The notes beneath the pieces are model-generated. The model was given only the letters and a program-made list of their open reading frames with translations, did not search any database and was not told the DNA's origin. A DNA stretch of 64,000 bases, taken from Hydrogenophaga sp. (GTDB lineage Bacteria > Pseudomonadota > Gammaproteobacteria > Burkholderiales > Burkholderiaceae_C). Location of the stretch: positions 1 through 64,000 of the forward strand of contig NZ_JAUCZG010000022.1 of assembly GCF_030373225.1 (NCBI RefSeq), in the 5' to 3' direction. The position numbers and the translations under genes were made by a program. This document shows, piece after piece, positions 8,297-17,379 of the stretch (positions within the stretch are counted from its first letter, which is position 1; the number at the start of each line of letters is the position of its first letter).

Positions 8297-9193
8297 ATGA
8301 ACGAACCTTGTAGTGAGCCGATTGACATGTCCCCCGTGGAGCGAGCGGCATGTTTGATTCAGCAGGCCGACGCGCTGATCGTTGCAGCCGGCGCCGGCAT
8401 GGGCGTCGACTCCGGGTTGCCGGACTTCCGTGGCAAAGATGGGTTCTGGCGAGCCTACCCAGCCTTGCGGGAGGCGCAGATCGACTTCGAGAACATCGCG
8501 TCTCCTGCGGCATTTCACGCCTCGCCCGAGCGCGCCTGGGGGTTTTATGGTCATCGACTGGCCTTGTACCGTGAGACGGTGCCGCATCGCGGCTTCGATC
8601 TGCTCCGCCAATGGGGCGACCGCATGCTTCACGGCCTGAGCGTTTTCACGAGCAACGTGGATGGTCAGTTTCAGAAGCCAGGTTTTGATCAGGCACATAT
8701 CCATGAGTGCCACGGATCCATTCACCACCTGCAGTGTCTTGAACCCTGCAGCCAAGAGGTCTGGCTTGCGGATAGCTTCCAGCCAGACGTGGATGAGCAG
8801 AGCTGCCAGCTGCGCAACCCGCCACCCGCCTGCCCGGCCTGCGGCGGCTTGGCACGCCCGAATGTGTTGATGTTTGCCGATTGGGGGTGGACCGATCAGC
8901 GCACCGAAGCTCAGGCGAAACGGCAGCAGGCGTGGCTTTGTGCGGTGACGCAGCCCGTCGTCATCGAACTGGGCGCGGGCACGGCGATGCCCACGGTACG
9001 CCATTTCAGTCGGCGTGTGATTCACCAACACGGCGGGCGACTGATTCGGATCAACCCCAACGACTGCACCGTGCCGACTCGGCTCGATGCAGGGCTGCCC
9101 ATGGGTGCAGCCGATGGCCTGGCAGCGATTGCGAAGGTTCTGGGCGCCGAGTGGAGCTCGGCGGCGCCCGAGGGAGGCGATGGCGGGCACTGA
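8297..9193 (+). CDS. SIR2-family NAD-dependent deacylase
   Basis: This 298-aa sirtuin should remove acyl groups from protein lysines using NAD, or act as an NADase as some bacterial SIR2 proteins do. The NAD-binding motif is GAGMGVDSGLPDFRG at about residues 32-46, followed by TSNVDGQF and HECHGSIHHLQC, which contains the expected catalytic histidine. Cysteines in CLEPC and CPACGG could form the zinc site. ELGAGTAMPTVRHFS and LIRINP are the C-terminal NAD-contact strands. The protein is complete and a single domain, with no fused sensor, so a housekeeping deacylase is as likely as a defence role. It stands alone, with a 1.1-kb empty stretch upstream and the second small-protein module downstream. 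Confidence 0.85.
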   Translation: MNEPCSEPIDMSPVERAACLIQQADALIVAAGAGMGVDSGLPDFRGKDGFWRAYPALREAQIDFENIASPAAFHASPERAWGFYGHRLALYRETVPHRGFDLLRQWGDRMLHGLSVFTSNVDGQFQKPGFDQAHIHECHGSIHHLQCLEPCSQEVWLADSFQPDVDEQSCQLRNPPPACPACGGLARPNVLMFADWGWTDQRTEAQAKRQQAWLCAVTQPVVIELGAGTAMPTVRHFSRRVIHQHGGRLIRINPNDCTVPTRLDAGLPMGAADGLAAIAKVLGAEWSSAAPEGGDGGH

Positions 9194-9339
9194 CCCGTGT
9201 GGCCGATCGACCAAATCGCATCTGGTGGCCAGACCGGCGTCGACGAGCGTGCAAGGTGAACGCCACCTCAGTGCGCAGCCCCGCCTTGCACTTGAATTGG
9301 CGATTCGTGGCCATCACACTCACGCTGCAAAGCGACTGT

Positions 9340-9492
9340 TCAAGGATAAATTGCCTTCAAAAAATCAAACTTGCCTTCTCCGTAGAGCGCAATCATTCGA
9401 TAGGCAGCCTCAATGGAGTCTTCCGCTTGAAACTGAACTCGAAAACTGGGGCTTCCATTGCCGGGATAAATGGTGGCTTCAAAGTGACGCGT
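9340..9492 (-). CDS. 50-codon small protein with ACG at the start position
   Basis: The minus strand carries a 50-codon frame reading RHFEATIYPGNGSPSF, then RVQFQAEDSIEAAYRM and KFDFLKAIYP before the stop. Codon use is protein-like and the strand-glycine turn-strand-EA helix-strand pattern resembles the 51-aa family B proteins nearby. There is no ATG, GTG or TTG: AGGAG is followed six bases later by ACG at 9492-9490, exactly where a start is expected, and an in-frame stop precedes it. Either an ATG mutated to ACG and silenced the gene, or ACG is used at low efficiency. It is upstream of the second A-B/C module. Confidence 0.5.
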   Translation of the reverse strand, partial: TRHFEATIYPGNGSPSFRVQFQAEDSIEAAYRMIALYGEGKFDFLKAIYP

Positions 9493-9600
9493 GGAGATCT
9501 CCTGTTAAAGAAACCCAGTGTGCATGCTCAATGTGAAAGAATTTGTCTTGATTCCAAATTTGCCGCACAGACCAACGCCTTCCACAAACAGACAGCTGTT

Positions 9601-9969
9601 TTATCGATGACCACACCATTCAGGGTCGGCATCTTCAGACAGAGGCGGTGCAAATACCGTGCTTGACCAACGCGGGCTGTCCGGATCAAAGGGCGTGACA
9701 CCCGGTTCAGACCGGGGACGTTGGCAGTTGTATATCCAATGGAGTCAATTGTGGGCTGCCAGTTGGCTGGCCAATGTCATTGCTGTGAAGGTATTCAAAG
9801 AATATTCATCAAGCAAAAAAGAATCTCCATCCACTGGACTGTTCTCCCAAAAAATCCACCACCGATACTTGTAGAACTTCGGGTTGGGGTACATTCGTGC
9901 GGCATACGAGCGTGCCACGCCCTCGCCGCACTCATTCGATTTCAGCGCTGTGAAGCAGGGAAGTTTCAT
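9601..9969 (-). pseudogene. 122-codon family A gene, copy 2, with internal stop
   Basis: The frame starts MKLPCFTALKSNECGEG and is colinear with the intact copy at 4552-4920, including FYKYRWWIFWENSPVDG and DEYSLNTFTAM. A TGA at 9745-9747 stops it after about 74 residues. Beyond it the same frame continues LHWIYNCQRPRSEPG and ends DADPEWCGHR, so the second part was functional until recently. Even the flanking DNA (ACCACACCATTCAGGGTCGG at the 3' end) matches the first module. Confidence 0.75.
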
Positions 9970-10005
9970 GGTCAGAAGACGCTGGTATCCAACCCGCATT
10001 GGCGC

Positions 10006-10161
10006 TCAGCGCAGCAAGGTGGTGTACACAACGCGGAACCCGGAATTTTTCTACACGGCCAGACGGATCGCTTCAGGTCCACTCCGCGCAAACACATGAA
10101 TGCCACGACGGACACCTGTTCCCTTGCAAATCTCGATGTAATAGCGGTGAATGTCGGTCAT
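10006..10161 (-). pseudogene. 51-codon family B gene, copy 2, with internal stop
   Basis: The frame starts MTDIHRYYIEICKGTG and ends SGFRVVYTTLLR, matching the intact copy at 3253 codon for codon in length. A TAG at 10051-10053 lies where the intact copy has a glutamine codon, consistent with a single C-to-T change. It sits between the family A pseudogene and the divergent family C gene. Confidence 0.75.
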
Positions 10162-10294
10162 GGTTCTCTCGGAGGCTGCTCCATCGGGAGCAAGTCGTGA
10201 TCAGGCTGGTACGTCTTATCTTGAAGTTCCTTCGCGACAATTCATGTCGCATCGCCGGGGAGCTACGGCCGGCAAGACCCCGTCTTTTTTCAAA

Positions 10295-10309
10295 CGACAT
10301 ATTTTGTCG
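10295..10309 (+). promoter_or_regulatory. CGACA-N5-TGTCG palindrome (site 3)
   Basis: The site reads CGACATATTTTGTCG, followed by TGTGGGCAGCGCA. It lies 74 bases upstream of the secreted-protein start at 10383, in the same position as site 2 in the first module. Confidence 0.6.
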
Positions 10310-10382
10310 TGTGGGCAGCGCAAGCTTCGGACGCGCCCAAAAGCCGGCGGTGAGTGAATTCGAATGCAAACCATGACCCAAA

Positions 10383-11054
10383 ATGAGAAATAAATCCTTT
10401 TACACCTGTGTCATCGCAATGACCGTTGCCTTGCTGTGCTTCGCGCCGGTGTCGGCCAAAACGACCAGCAACCACCAAGTTAAATCCGCCACCAATCCCG
10501 ATGGCTCGGCCCTTCGGATTGCCACGACCACCAATGAGGGAGCTGGGTCAAGGCGCGTGAAGGTGTATTACCGATCCCATCCCGATCGGCCCATGCAGTT
10601 GATCTGGAAAAAACAGTTTTCCCTCAGCGAGTCGCTTTCGTCGGGAGTCACTCAGATCGTTGATTGGAACCATGATGGCATCAACGATGTGGCCGTCACG
10701 CTCACTTGCGGCGCCGGCGCCGATTGCGAGACCCAGCACTACAACATCGATCAGCGAACCCGGCGGATGACCCCAGTTGGCGTCACCTACGGCATCACCC
10801 GGGTGATCAGCGGCTATTTGGTCGATATGGGCAGAAACAACTGTTGCTCCTGGATTGGAACGGCGCATCGCCTGAGCGCCGACCGACAGCGGTTTGATCC
10901 TGAGGGAGCGTTTTCCGTCTTTGTGGCCGCTGACAAGGATGCGATCGGCGACAAACCGGCCAAATGTTATTTTTTCAAAGAAACGGGCCAGGGTGAACAG
11001 GTGATTCCCGCACCGACCCAAGCGCTGAAACAATTGTGCCGATGGTACGACTGA
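10383..11054 (+). CDS. Exported protein with Asp-rich loop (family C, copy 2)
   Basis: This 223-aa paralog of the protein at 5540 has the same length. It has a signal peptide (MRNKSFYTCVIAMTVALL, cleavage near VSA-KT), DWNHDGINDVAVTLTCG as the D-x-N-x-DG-x-x-D loop, conserved cysteines (CGAGADC, NNCCSWIG) and the ending LKQLCRWYD. Here the partner genes A and B are broken while this gene is intact, so it may act alone or have outlived the module. Codon use is slightly more GC-rich than in copy 1. The function is unknown; a periplasmic inhibitor or immunity-type role is speculative. Confidence 0.8.
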   Translation: MRNKSFYTCVIAMTVALLCFAPVSAKTTSNHQVKSATNPDGSALRIATTTNEGAGSRRVKVYYRSHPDRPMQLIWKKQFSLSESLSSGVTQIVDWNHDGINDVAVTLTCGAGADCETQHYNIDQRTRRMTPVGVTYGITRVISGYLVDMGRNNCCSWIGTAHRLSADRQRFDPEGAFSVFVAADKDAIGDKPAKCYFFKETGQGEQVIPAPTQALKQLCRWYD

Positions 11055-11564
11055 GGCTATCAATGAGAGCCCCTCGAGAACCGGACGCCGACGGGATATC
11101 GGCACTCGGTCCCATCTGCTGCAGGCGAACAGGTTCATTGAGAATCACTGAACAGTTTTTAGTCTGATGACATTTGATGGGTGTCAATCAAATCGGTAGA
11201 GATTTGATCGAATCGCTCTCCTTGCAACGCCAAAACACACGATGCCCCATTGAGCCTCGCAGGTTTCAATGACAGCGTAGCGCTTGATCACGACAAACAT
11301 CGTCTTGAATCTTCTCTTCAGCCGCTTCGGGTCAGACGCGCACAACGCACCGACATCGTTCAACCGGTGCAAAACAATAAAACTATCAAAATTGATTGAC
11401 AGGTCGCATCAAAGAGCAAAAAATTACTCAAGGTAAAAATATTGCCGACCAAAAAGCCCTCGTGACTGAAAGCGAGCTGCAGCGTCCCGTGCCTTTAGCG
11501 GTCCGCGGCCAACGGCCTGAGGTCAGCGCTCGTTCCATCCCAATCTTTCACGAGGAATTCACCC
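11055..11564. other. Intergenic stretch, at most one small gene
   Basis: Apart from the weak 62-aa candidate at 11184-11372 I see no gene. The region is more AT-rich than its surroundings, particularly near 11370-11450. Confidence 0.4.
11184..11372 (-). CDS. Possible 62-aa protein
   Basis: A frame beginning MHRLNDVGALCASDPKRLKR and ending AIRSNLYRFD is open here. No family is recognised and no clear ribosome binding site precedes it, so it may be chance. Confidence 0.25.
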   Translation of the reverse strand: MHRLNDVGALCASDPKRLKRRFKTMFVVIKRYAVIETCEAQWGIVCFGVARRAIRSNLYRFD

Positions 11565-11867
11565 ATGTCCGGACCGCTTCAGCCCACCGCCTTCAAAACA
11601 ATCAGTAACGGGCAGGTGTTGTTGGTCAACGCTGCCCGTTTCCAGAACTCACCGCCCTTTGCCGGGGCGTTTGAAGTCTTTGATCTGGACGAATGCATCA
11701 CGCGCACGGAAAGCGGCGCGCTCATGGCGACCGTCATGTGCGCCTTGGGTGACGTGCCGCTGACCGAAGAGTCATCCCTGGACATTGAACTGCTGGGTCA
11801 CCACGAAGGCGTCATCGGATTCGAGGGCGATGTCATCACCTGCCTGTCCGCAGCGTCTTCCACTTGA
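11565..11867 (+). CDS. 100-aa hypothetical protein
   Basis: The product begins MSGPLQPTAFKTISNGQVLL and contains AFEVFDLDECITRTESGALM. The ATG at 11565 is preceded by GAGGAATTCACCC, an acceptable ribosome binding site. It is acidic and soluble, with no signal peptide or membrane segment, and I recognise no domain. It ends 153 bases before the nuclease-helicase gene on the same strand and could be co-transcribed with it, but the gap is larger than those inside that operon. Confidence 0.55.
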   Translation: MSGPLQPTAFKTISNGQVLLVNAARFQNSPPFAGAFEVFDLDECITRTESGALMATVMCALGDVPLTEESSLDIELLGHHEGVIGFEGDVITCLSAASST

Positions 11868-12020
11868 AGCAACGGGGTGCGATGACAAGGATCCGTTCCG
11901 ACCGAACGCAAGTCGCTGGCAGCCAACGTTTCCACAAGGACAGCATGCGTCGCCCATCCAGCAAGTTCAACAGTCACTGCCTTCTGAGGAACGACAGCCT
12001 GCCCGGCTGACGCCATTGCC

Positions 12021-15000
12021 ATGCAGCGACGCCACGACCGGGATCTCTTTTCAGCGACTGATGTGGTTGCATTCTTGGGATGCAAACACCGAACCACACT
12101 GGACTTGAGAAGGCTGGCGGGCTGGAGCGCAGAACCTGCGCCGGTTGATGCGGCCATGGCTCTGGTGCAAACCTTTGGCGACCGGCATGAGCGAGGCTAC
12201 CTCCAGACCCTGAAGGGTCAAGGCCTGCAGGTGGTCGAGATCGACAAAACCTCGCCGCTTGAAGAGCAGGTTGCGGCCACCCGCCAGGCTATGCGTGCCG
12301 GTGCCGAGGTGATCTTTCAGGCCGCCTTGTTGCAGGCACCTTTCCTGGGCTACGCCGACTTCCTGTTCAGAGTGGATGGTCCATCGCATCTGGGTCAACA
12401 CCACTACGAGGTTGCAGACACCAAACTGGCCAAGTCCAACCGCGCCAAGTTTTTGGTGCAGCTTTGTTTCTACGCCACCCTGCTCGAACACGAGCAAGGC
12501 GTTCTTCCAAAGCGGTTGCATGTGGTGCTCGGCGAATTGGATGCTGCGGGCAAACGTCGACGCGGCTTGGCCCCGCACGAAGCGAACACCGCTCAATTGC
12601 CCACCAGCGACTACATCCACCATGCGCAGCGGATCATCCACGACTTTGCAGCATTTGTTCACCAACCGCCTGCCACAACACCCCTGCCCTGCTCGGCCTG
12701 CGGTTCATGCGGCTGGCGCAACCACTGCCAGCAAGAGTGGGTCGCGCAAGACCATGTGTGCCTGGTGGCCAACATTCGCCGCGACCAAATCGGCAAACTG
12801 GGCAAAGCGGGCATCACCACCCAGCAGGGCCTGGCCGCCTGCACTGGCAGGGTCTCGGGCATTGGCGTTCTGGAGAAGCTCAAAATCCAGGCAGATCTTC
12901 AAATCGCGCCGATCGACGCCCACGGTCAACGCCGCGTACATCCTCTCGAACCGGCCGACGCAGCGACAGGCCGCGACAAGCCCAAGGGCTTTGCCCTGTT
13001 GCCCGAGCCCGACGCGGGCGATCTTTACTTCGACATGGAGGGCTTCCCGCACGAAACGGGTGGACTCGAATACCTGTTTGGTGTGGGCCTCATCGAGCCA
13101 CCCGCAGCCACCCACCAAGCCGCCCAGCTGACGTTCGCACCCTTTTGGGCGCACAACCGCAGAGAAGAAAAGGCAGCCTTCGAAGCCTTCATGGACTTTG
13201 TGGAAGCGCACCTGCGCAAACACCCCAAAGCGCACATCTACCACTACGCAGCCTACGAAAAAACAGCCATTCAGCGGCTCTCGAGCGTGCACGACACACG
13301 CACCGAACTGCGCGACCGTTTGCTGCGCGAAGGGCGGCTGGTGGATTTGTACCGCGTGGTCGGCGGTGGCCTGGTTCTGGCTGTGCCCAGCTACTCCATC
13401 AAACAGGTGGAGGCGTATTACCGGGGCGCGCGTGCTGGTGCGGTGGCCAACGCCGGGGACAGCATCGTCAAGTACGAGGCCTTTCGCCAAACCAGCGATG
13501 CCAAGGAACAAGCCCTCCTGCTGGCCGACATCGCCGCCTACAACCGGGACGACGTTGAATCCACCTGGCAACTGCACCAGTGGCTGGAGCGGTTGCGTCC
13601 CGCTGGCACCCCGCGCTTTGAGCCGGCCACAGGAACCATCGAAGAGCAGCCCAGAAACGACGCCCAACGCCATCGGGAAGCGCAAGAAGCCGCAGCGCGC
13701 GCCGCCCTGAGCGCCTGGACCCAACAACACCCCCCCGAGCAGCGAGCGAGCGCCAACAGAATCGCCGAACTGCTTGGGCAATTGTTGGGCTTTTACTGGC
13801 GCTGTGCCCTGCCCGGCATCTGGCGCCAGTACCAACGCCTGGCCAGCGAAGAAGCCGAGTTGCTGGAGGACATGGAGTGCCTGGCCCTGTTGACTCACAC
13901 AGGGGCCGTCACACCCGAGGCACGCAGCTGGCGTTATGCCTACCAGGTGCCCGAACAAGAGAGCAAACTGTTCACCGGCGCCACCGTTGCCTGCCTGACC
14001 GATGGCCTGCCCGTGGCGAATTTTGTGTACGACCCAGACCGGCAGGAAGCCACGTTCACCCGAGGCGTTCGCCAGCCCGCCCCACCCGCCACCCTCACGC
14101 TGTGTCTGGCGGATCTTTACCCGGACGCGCCCAAGCTGAACGCCATCCATGCGTTCATCCATCGGCTGAGCGGAGGCCTCGAGACGGGTGGCCCCTTGCT
14201 GAAACTGCTCGGCCAGCAAGCACCCCGGCTGGCCGGCCAACCAGCTGACGAAAGCATTCTGAGCGAACCACCCACGCCGCAAGCCGTGCTTACAGCGGTG
14301 CGCCGACTCGACAACAGCCACCTGGTGATCCAGGGCCCACCCGGCTCCGGCAAAACCACCACGGCTGCGCATGTGATCGCAGCCCTGCTGGCCGACGGAA
14401 AAACCGTTGCCATCACAGCCAACAGCCATGCCGTCATCAACCATCTGCTGGGCGCTGCATTTGAGCGGACCCAAGCCGCCAACACCCCTGTGCAGGCGGT
14501 GGTGGTGAAAGCCGACGACGCCCTGCCACGGGGTATTCAAGTTATCAGGGATGACGAGCTGGACTCCAGCAAACACCGCCTGGCCGGGGGCACCACCTGG
14601 TTGTTCTGTCGGCCGGCGCAAACGCAACAATGGGACTACCTGTTCATTGACGAGGCGAGCCAACTGTCATTGGCTGACGCAGTGGCGGCAGGCAGCTGCG
14701 CGCGCAACATCGTGCTGCTGGGCGACCAGATGCAACTGCCGCAACCCACCGAGGGCATTCACCCCGGCGACAGCGGCCTGTCGGTGCTGGACTACCTGAT
14801 GCAAGCCCATGCCACGGTGCCTGCCCATCAAGGCATCTTTCTGGCCACCACCCACCGCATGCACCCGAAGATTTGCAGTCCCATTTCAGAGGGTGTGTAC
14901 GAAGGCCGCCTCAGCTCGGCCCCGGCATGCGCCAGGCAAGGGCTGGTGTTGCAGGCCAACGCCGACCCCACCCTCGCCCCCCAGGGTGTCGTTTACGTGG

Positions 15001-15449
15001 CGGTGCCCCATGAGCACCGCAGCCAGTCGGCCCCTGAAGAAGCGACCCGCATCAAACAGCTGTTTGACAGCCTGCTTCAGCAGCAGTGGACCGACCGAAA
15101 CGGACAAACCCGCCCCGTCACCCCAAAAGACATTCTGGTGGTCGCCCCTTACAACGCCCAGGTTCGCACGCTGCGCCTTGCATTGGGCAAGGACGCCCGC
15201 GTGGGCACGGTGGACAAGTTCCAAGGACAAGAAGCCGCCGTGGTCATCGTCTCCATGACCACCTCCGATGCCGACAACCTGCCCCGCAGCATCGACTTTC
15301 TGTTCAGCAAAAACCGGCTGAATGTTGCTGTGTCGCGGGCGAAATGCCTGGCCATTGTGGTGGCGTCACCGGGATTGCAGGGGATTGAATGCAACACGGT
15401 TGAGGAAATGGGGATGTTGAGTTTTTATGCGCGGATTCTGAGTAGTTAA
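12021..15449 (+). CDS. RecB-like nuclease fused to SF1 helicase (TM0106 type)
   Basis: This 1142-aa protein combines three parts. The N-terminus is a TM0106/RecB-like nuclease: FLGCKHRTTLDLR, then YEVADTKLAKS near residues 129-139 with the acidic and lysine residues, and four cysteines at about 224, 227, 230 and 235 (CSACGSCGWRNHC) that may hold an iron-sulphur cluster. A middle RNase H-like segment starts DLYFDMEGFPHE. The C-terminus is a UPF1-like SF1 helicase with GPPGSGKTTT near 772-781, DEASQLS near 876, LLGDQMQLPQP, THRMHP, VDKFQGQEAAVVIVSM and LNVAVSRAK. All key motifs are present. Only about 95 residues separate Walker A and B, short for this group. It starts a tight same-strand run with mcrB, 16 bases downstream, suggesting a joint nucleic-acid defence role. 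Confidence 0.88.
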   Translation: MQRRHDRDLFSATDVVAFLGCKHRTTLDLRRLAGWSAEPAPVDAAMALVQTFGDRHERGYLQTLKGQGLQVVEIDKTSPLEEQVAATRQAMRAGAEVIFQAALLQAPFLGYADFLFRVDGPSHLGQHHYEVADTKLAKSNRAKFLVQLCFYATLLEHEQGVLPKRLHVVLGELDAAGKRRRGLAPHEANTAQLPTSDYIHHAQRIIHDFAAFVHQPPATTPLPCSACGSCGWRNHCQQEWVAQDHVCLVANIRRDQIGKLGKAGITTQQGLAACTGRVSGIGVLEKLKIQADLQIAPIDAHGQRRVHPLEPADAATGRDKPKGFALLPEPDAGDLYFDMEGFPHETGGLEYLFGVGLIEPPAATHQAAQLTFAPFWAHNRREEKAAFEAFMDFVEAHLRKHPKAHIYHYAAYEKTAIQRLSSVHDTRTELRDRLLREGRLVDLYRVVGGGLVLAVPSYSIKQVEAYYRGARAGAVANAGDSIVKYEAFRQTSDAKEQALLLADIAAYNRDDVESTWQLHQWLERLRPAGTPRFEPATGTIEEQPRNDAQRHREAQEAAARAALSAWTQQHPPEQRASANRIAELLGQLLGFYWRCALPGIWRQYQRLASEEAELLEDMECLALLTHTGAVTPEARSWRYAYQVPEQESKLFTGATVACLTDGLPVANFVYDPDRQEATFTRGVRQPAPPATLTLCLADLYPDAPKLNAIHAFIHRLSGGLETGGPLLKLLGQQAPRLAGQPADESILSEPPTPQAVLTAVRRLDNSHLVIQGPPGSGKTTTAAHVIAALLADGKTVAITANSHAVINHLLGAAFERTQAANTPVQAVVVKADDALPRGIQVIRDDELDSSKHRLAGGTTWLFCRPAQTQQWDYLFIDEASQLSLADAVAAGSCARNIVLLGDQMQLPQPTEGIHPGDSGLSVLDYLMQAHATVPAHQGIFLATTHRMHPKICSPISEGVYEGRLSSAPACARQGLVLQANADPTLAPQGVVYVAVPHEHRSQSAPEEATRIKQLFDSLLQQQWTDRNGQTRPVTPKDILVVAPYNAQVRTLRLALGKDARVGTVDKFQGQEAAVVIVSMTTSDADNLPRSIDFLFSKNRLNVAVSRAKCLAIVVASPGLQGIECNTVEEMGMLSFYARILSS

Positions 15450-15465
15450 CCTTTTGGAGATAAAT

Positions 15466-17379
15466 ATGACCTTGTGGACCGATCAACTCCCGAATGATTT
15501 TGAAAGACCGTGGCAGGAGACCGAGCTTGCTCATGGGCGAGCTGCAAACTGGATTAGGTTCTTCTTGGATTACTCACAGAATAATATTGATGCCAATAAT
15601 CATTTCAAAAGTAAATTTTTTGGCTCAGAGCAGCTTCAACGTGTTATCGACACCGGCTTGACTCAAGATTCTCTGTTCGAGATGGCCCGAAAAATTGCAA
15701 GTAAGCTACTCGAATTGACACCGAGCGCTGCAACAACCAATTCAGGGTATGACAATAGCGCCTGGCCCGAAGGGCCACCGATTTATTTTTTTGGTCGGGC
15801 CCAAAGGAGATTCCGTGCACCCTCATGCGGGTTAGTTTATGGAGCGTACGGAAATCAGGCCTCCAATTTTTATATTGTCTACAGAGAAAGTAAAGAAGTT
15901 ATATTTAATACACAGGCAACCTCGGATGGCCATATTGGACCAATAACTCCGAATGGAGGGACATGGAAAATAATTTTGCCACCGATTTCGATTGATGCAC
16001 AAGGAAGCATTGCATTTGAAGGCCCGCCTGAAGTATTACACCATTCACTCACTACTTGGCTGACAGATTTTTTATCCTCATTGGAAAATCATATCCAGCA
16101 TGCACTACACCACGAAAGCATATTGAACGCAGTCAGACCGGACGGAGTGCCGAGCGTAAGCCCGATTTACCCAAAGCTTATTAGCCATATAAATATCGGT
16201 GATGGTCTCGTCGGCCCCATTGATCCAGCAAATCCGGTAAATCCCCTTAATTCGATTCTCTTTGGCCCTCCTGGAACTGGAAAAACTTATCGCAGCACTG
16301 TCAAAAGCCTTCATTTGTTAGGCCTACAAGACGGTTCAGGAAACACTCATCAGAAGTTTTTCAAGGCCTGCAAAGAGGGGGATATCGTTTTCACCACGTT
16401 TCATCAAAGCTATTCGTACGAAGACTTTATTGAAGGCATTCGCGTCAACACCAATGAACTCAAGGAAGTTGAATACAAAATCAGAAATGGAATATTTAAA
16501 CGTATTGCCAGAAAAGCGCTTTTTCATAAGGCAGCATACGCTGCAGGGTTTGGCGCTACTAGTGGTATTGATCAGTTTGCAGATCTTTACAGCGAAACTT
16601 TAGATGAGAGCTTAACATCCAGCAGCGAAATTTTTGAAAAAATAGAAGGTGCCAGGCGAATTCTACAAAAAATTGAACAGTGGAAATCCAACCCTCTTGA
16701 CGCCACGGTGAGTGACGCCGATGAACAGGCTGAGAAGGAGCGCGTGTTCGTTCTAATCGTCGATGAAATTAATCGCGGCAATATCTCGAAAATATTTGGA
16801 GAGCTGATCACGCTGATTGAAGACAACAAACGCTTGGGCAGTCAGGACGTGTTGTCTGTAACGCTGCCGTATTCAGGCGAGCAATTCTTCGTACCCGACA
16901 ACTTGTATATCGTGGGCACCATGAACACGGCCGACCGCTCATTGGCCGCGCTGGACGTGGCATTGCGGCGACGCTTTGTGTTCGAAGAAATGATGCCAGA
17001 TTTTGGAATGGCCAGTCCTATCTCTGCAGTCAATGTCCCTGGAGTCAACGTTCGCGCCTGGATGATCAAGGTCAACCAAAGAATCCAGGCTGAACGCGGT
17101 CGGGAGTTCACGATAGGACACGCTTTTTTCATGCCTCTCACGGCCACGCCCACAATGAACGAGTTGGCGTCGATCATGAAACTAAAAATTTTGCCTTTGC
17201 TGGAAGAGTACTTCTTCGACGACTGGGATGGTATCCGCTATGTGCTGGATGAAAATGACACAACTCCACCGAATCAACGCTTTGTAGAAGTGACGTCTGT
17301 TGTGGGCCGGAGTGGTAATCACATCACCATTTTCGGGTGGAATGAAGCTGCCCTGTCCGAGCCTGCCGCATACCGCTAA
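15466..17379 (+). CDS. mcrB: McrB-type GTPase of McrBC restriction
   Basis: McrB is the GTP-driven motor and recognition subunit of McrBC, which cuts DNA carrying modified cytosines. The 637-aa product has Walker A GPPGTGKTYRS near residues 267-277, FTTFHQSYSYEDFIEGIR, Walker B VFVLIVDEINRGNISKIFGE near 427-446 and the McrB signature NTADRSLAALDVALRRRF. The first 250 residues would be the DNA-recognition domain; I do not recognise a YTH, EVE or SRA-type pattern there, so the target modification is unknown. ATG 15466 is chosen because GGAG precedes it by seven bases; a TTG at 15454 is less likely. The gene is distinctly more AT-rich than the gene before it, a sign of separate origin. It overlaps mcrC. 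Confidence 0.92.
   Translation: MTLWTDQLPNDFERPWQETELAHGRAANWIRFFLDYSQNNIDANNHFKSKFFGSEQLQRVIDTGLTQDSLFEMARKIASKLLELTPSAATTNSGYDNSAWPEGPPIYFFGRAQRRFRAPSCGLVYGAYGNQASNFYIVYRESKEVIFNTQATSDGHIGPITPNGGTWKIILPPISIDAQGSIAFEGPPEVLHHSLTTWLTDFLSSLENHIQHALHHESILNAVRPDGVPSVSPIYPKLISHINIGDGLVGPIDPANPVNPLNSILFGPPGTGKTYRSTVKSLHLLGLQDGSGNTHQKFFKACKEGDIVFTTFHQSYSYEDFIEGIRVNTNELKEVEYKIRNGIFKRIARKALFHKAAYAAGFGATSGIDQFADLYSETLDESLTSSSEIFEKIEGARRILQKIEQWKSNPLDATVSDADEQAEKERVFVLIVDEINRGNISKIFGELITLIEDNKRLGSQDVLSVTLPYSGEQFFVPDNLYIVGTMNTADRSLAALDVALRRRFVFEEMMPDFGMASPISAVNVPGVNVRAWMIKVNQRIQAERGREFTIGHAFFMPLTATPTMNELASIMKLKILPLLEEYFFDDWDGIRYVLDENDTTPPNQRFVEVTSVVGRSGNHITIFGWNEAALSEPAAYR

Noticed and set aside
7608..8513. 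Open minus-strand frame of about 300 codons before the sirtuin gene
   Set aside because: The peptide is Arg/Pro/Ser-rich, overlaps the sirtuin start and shows no motif; typical of antisense frames in high-GC DNA.
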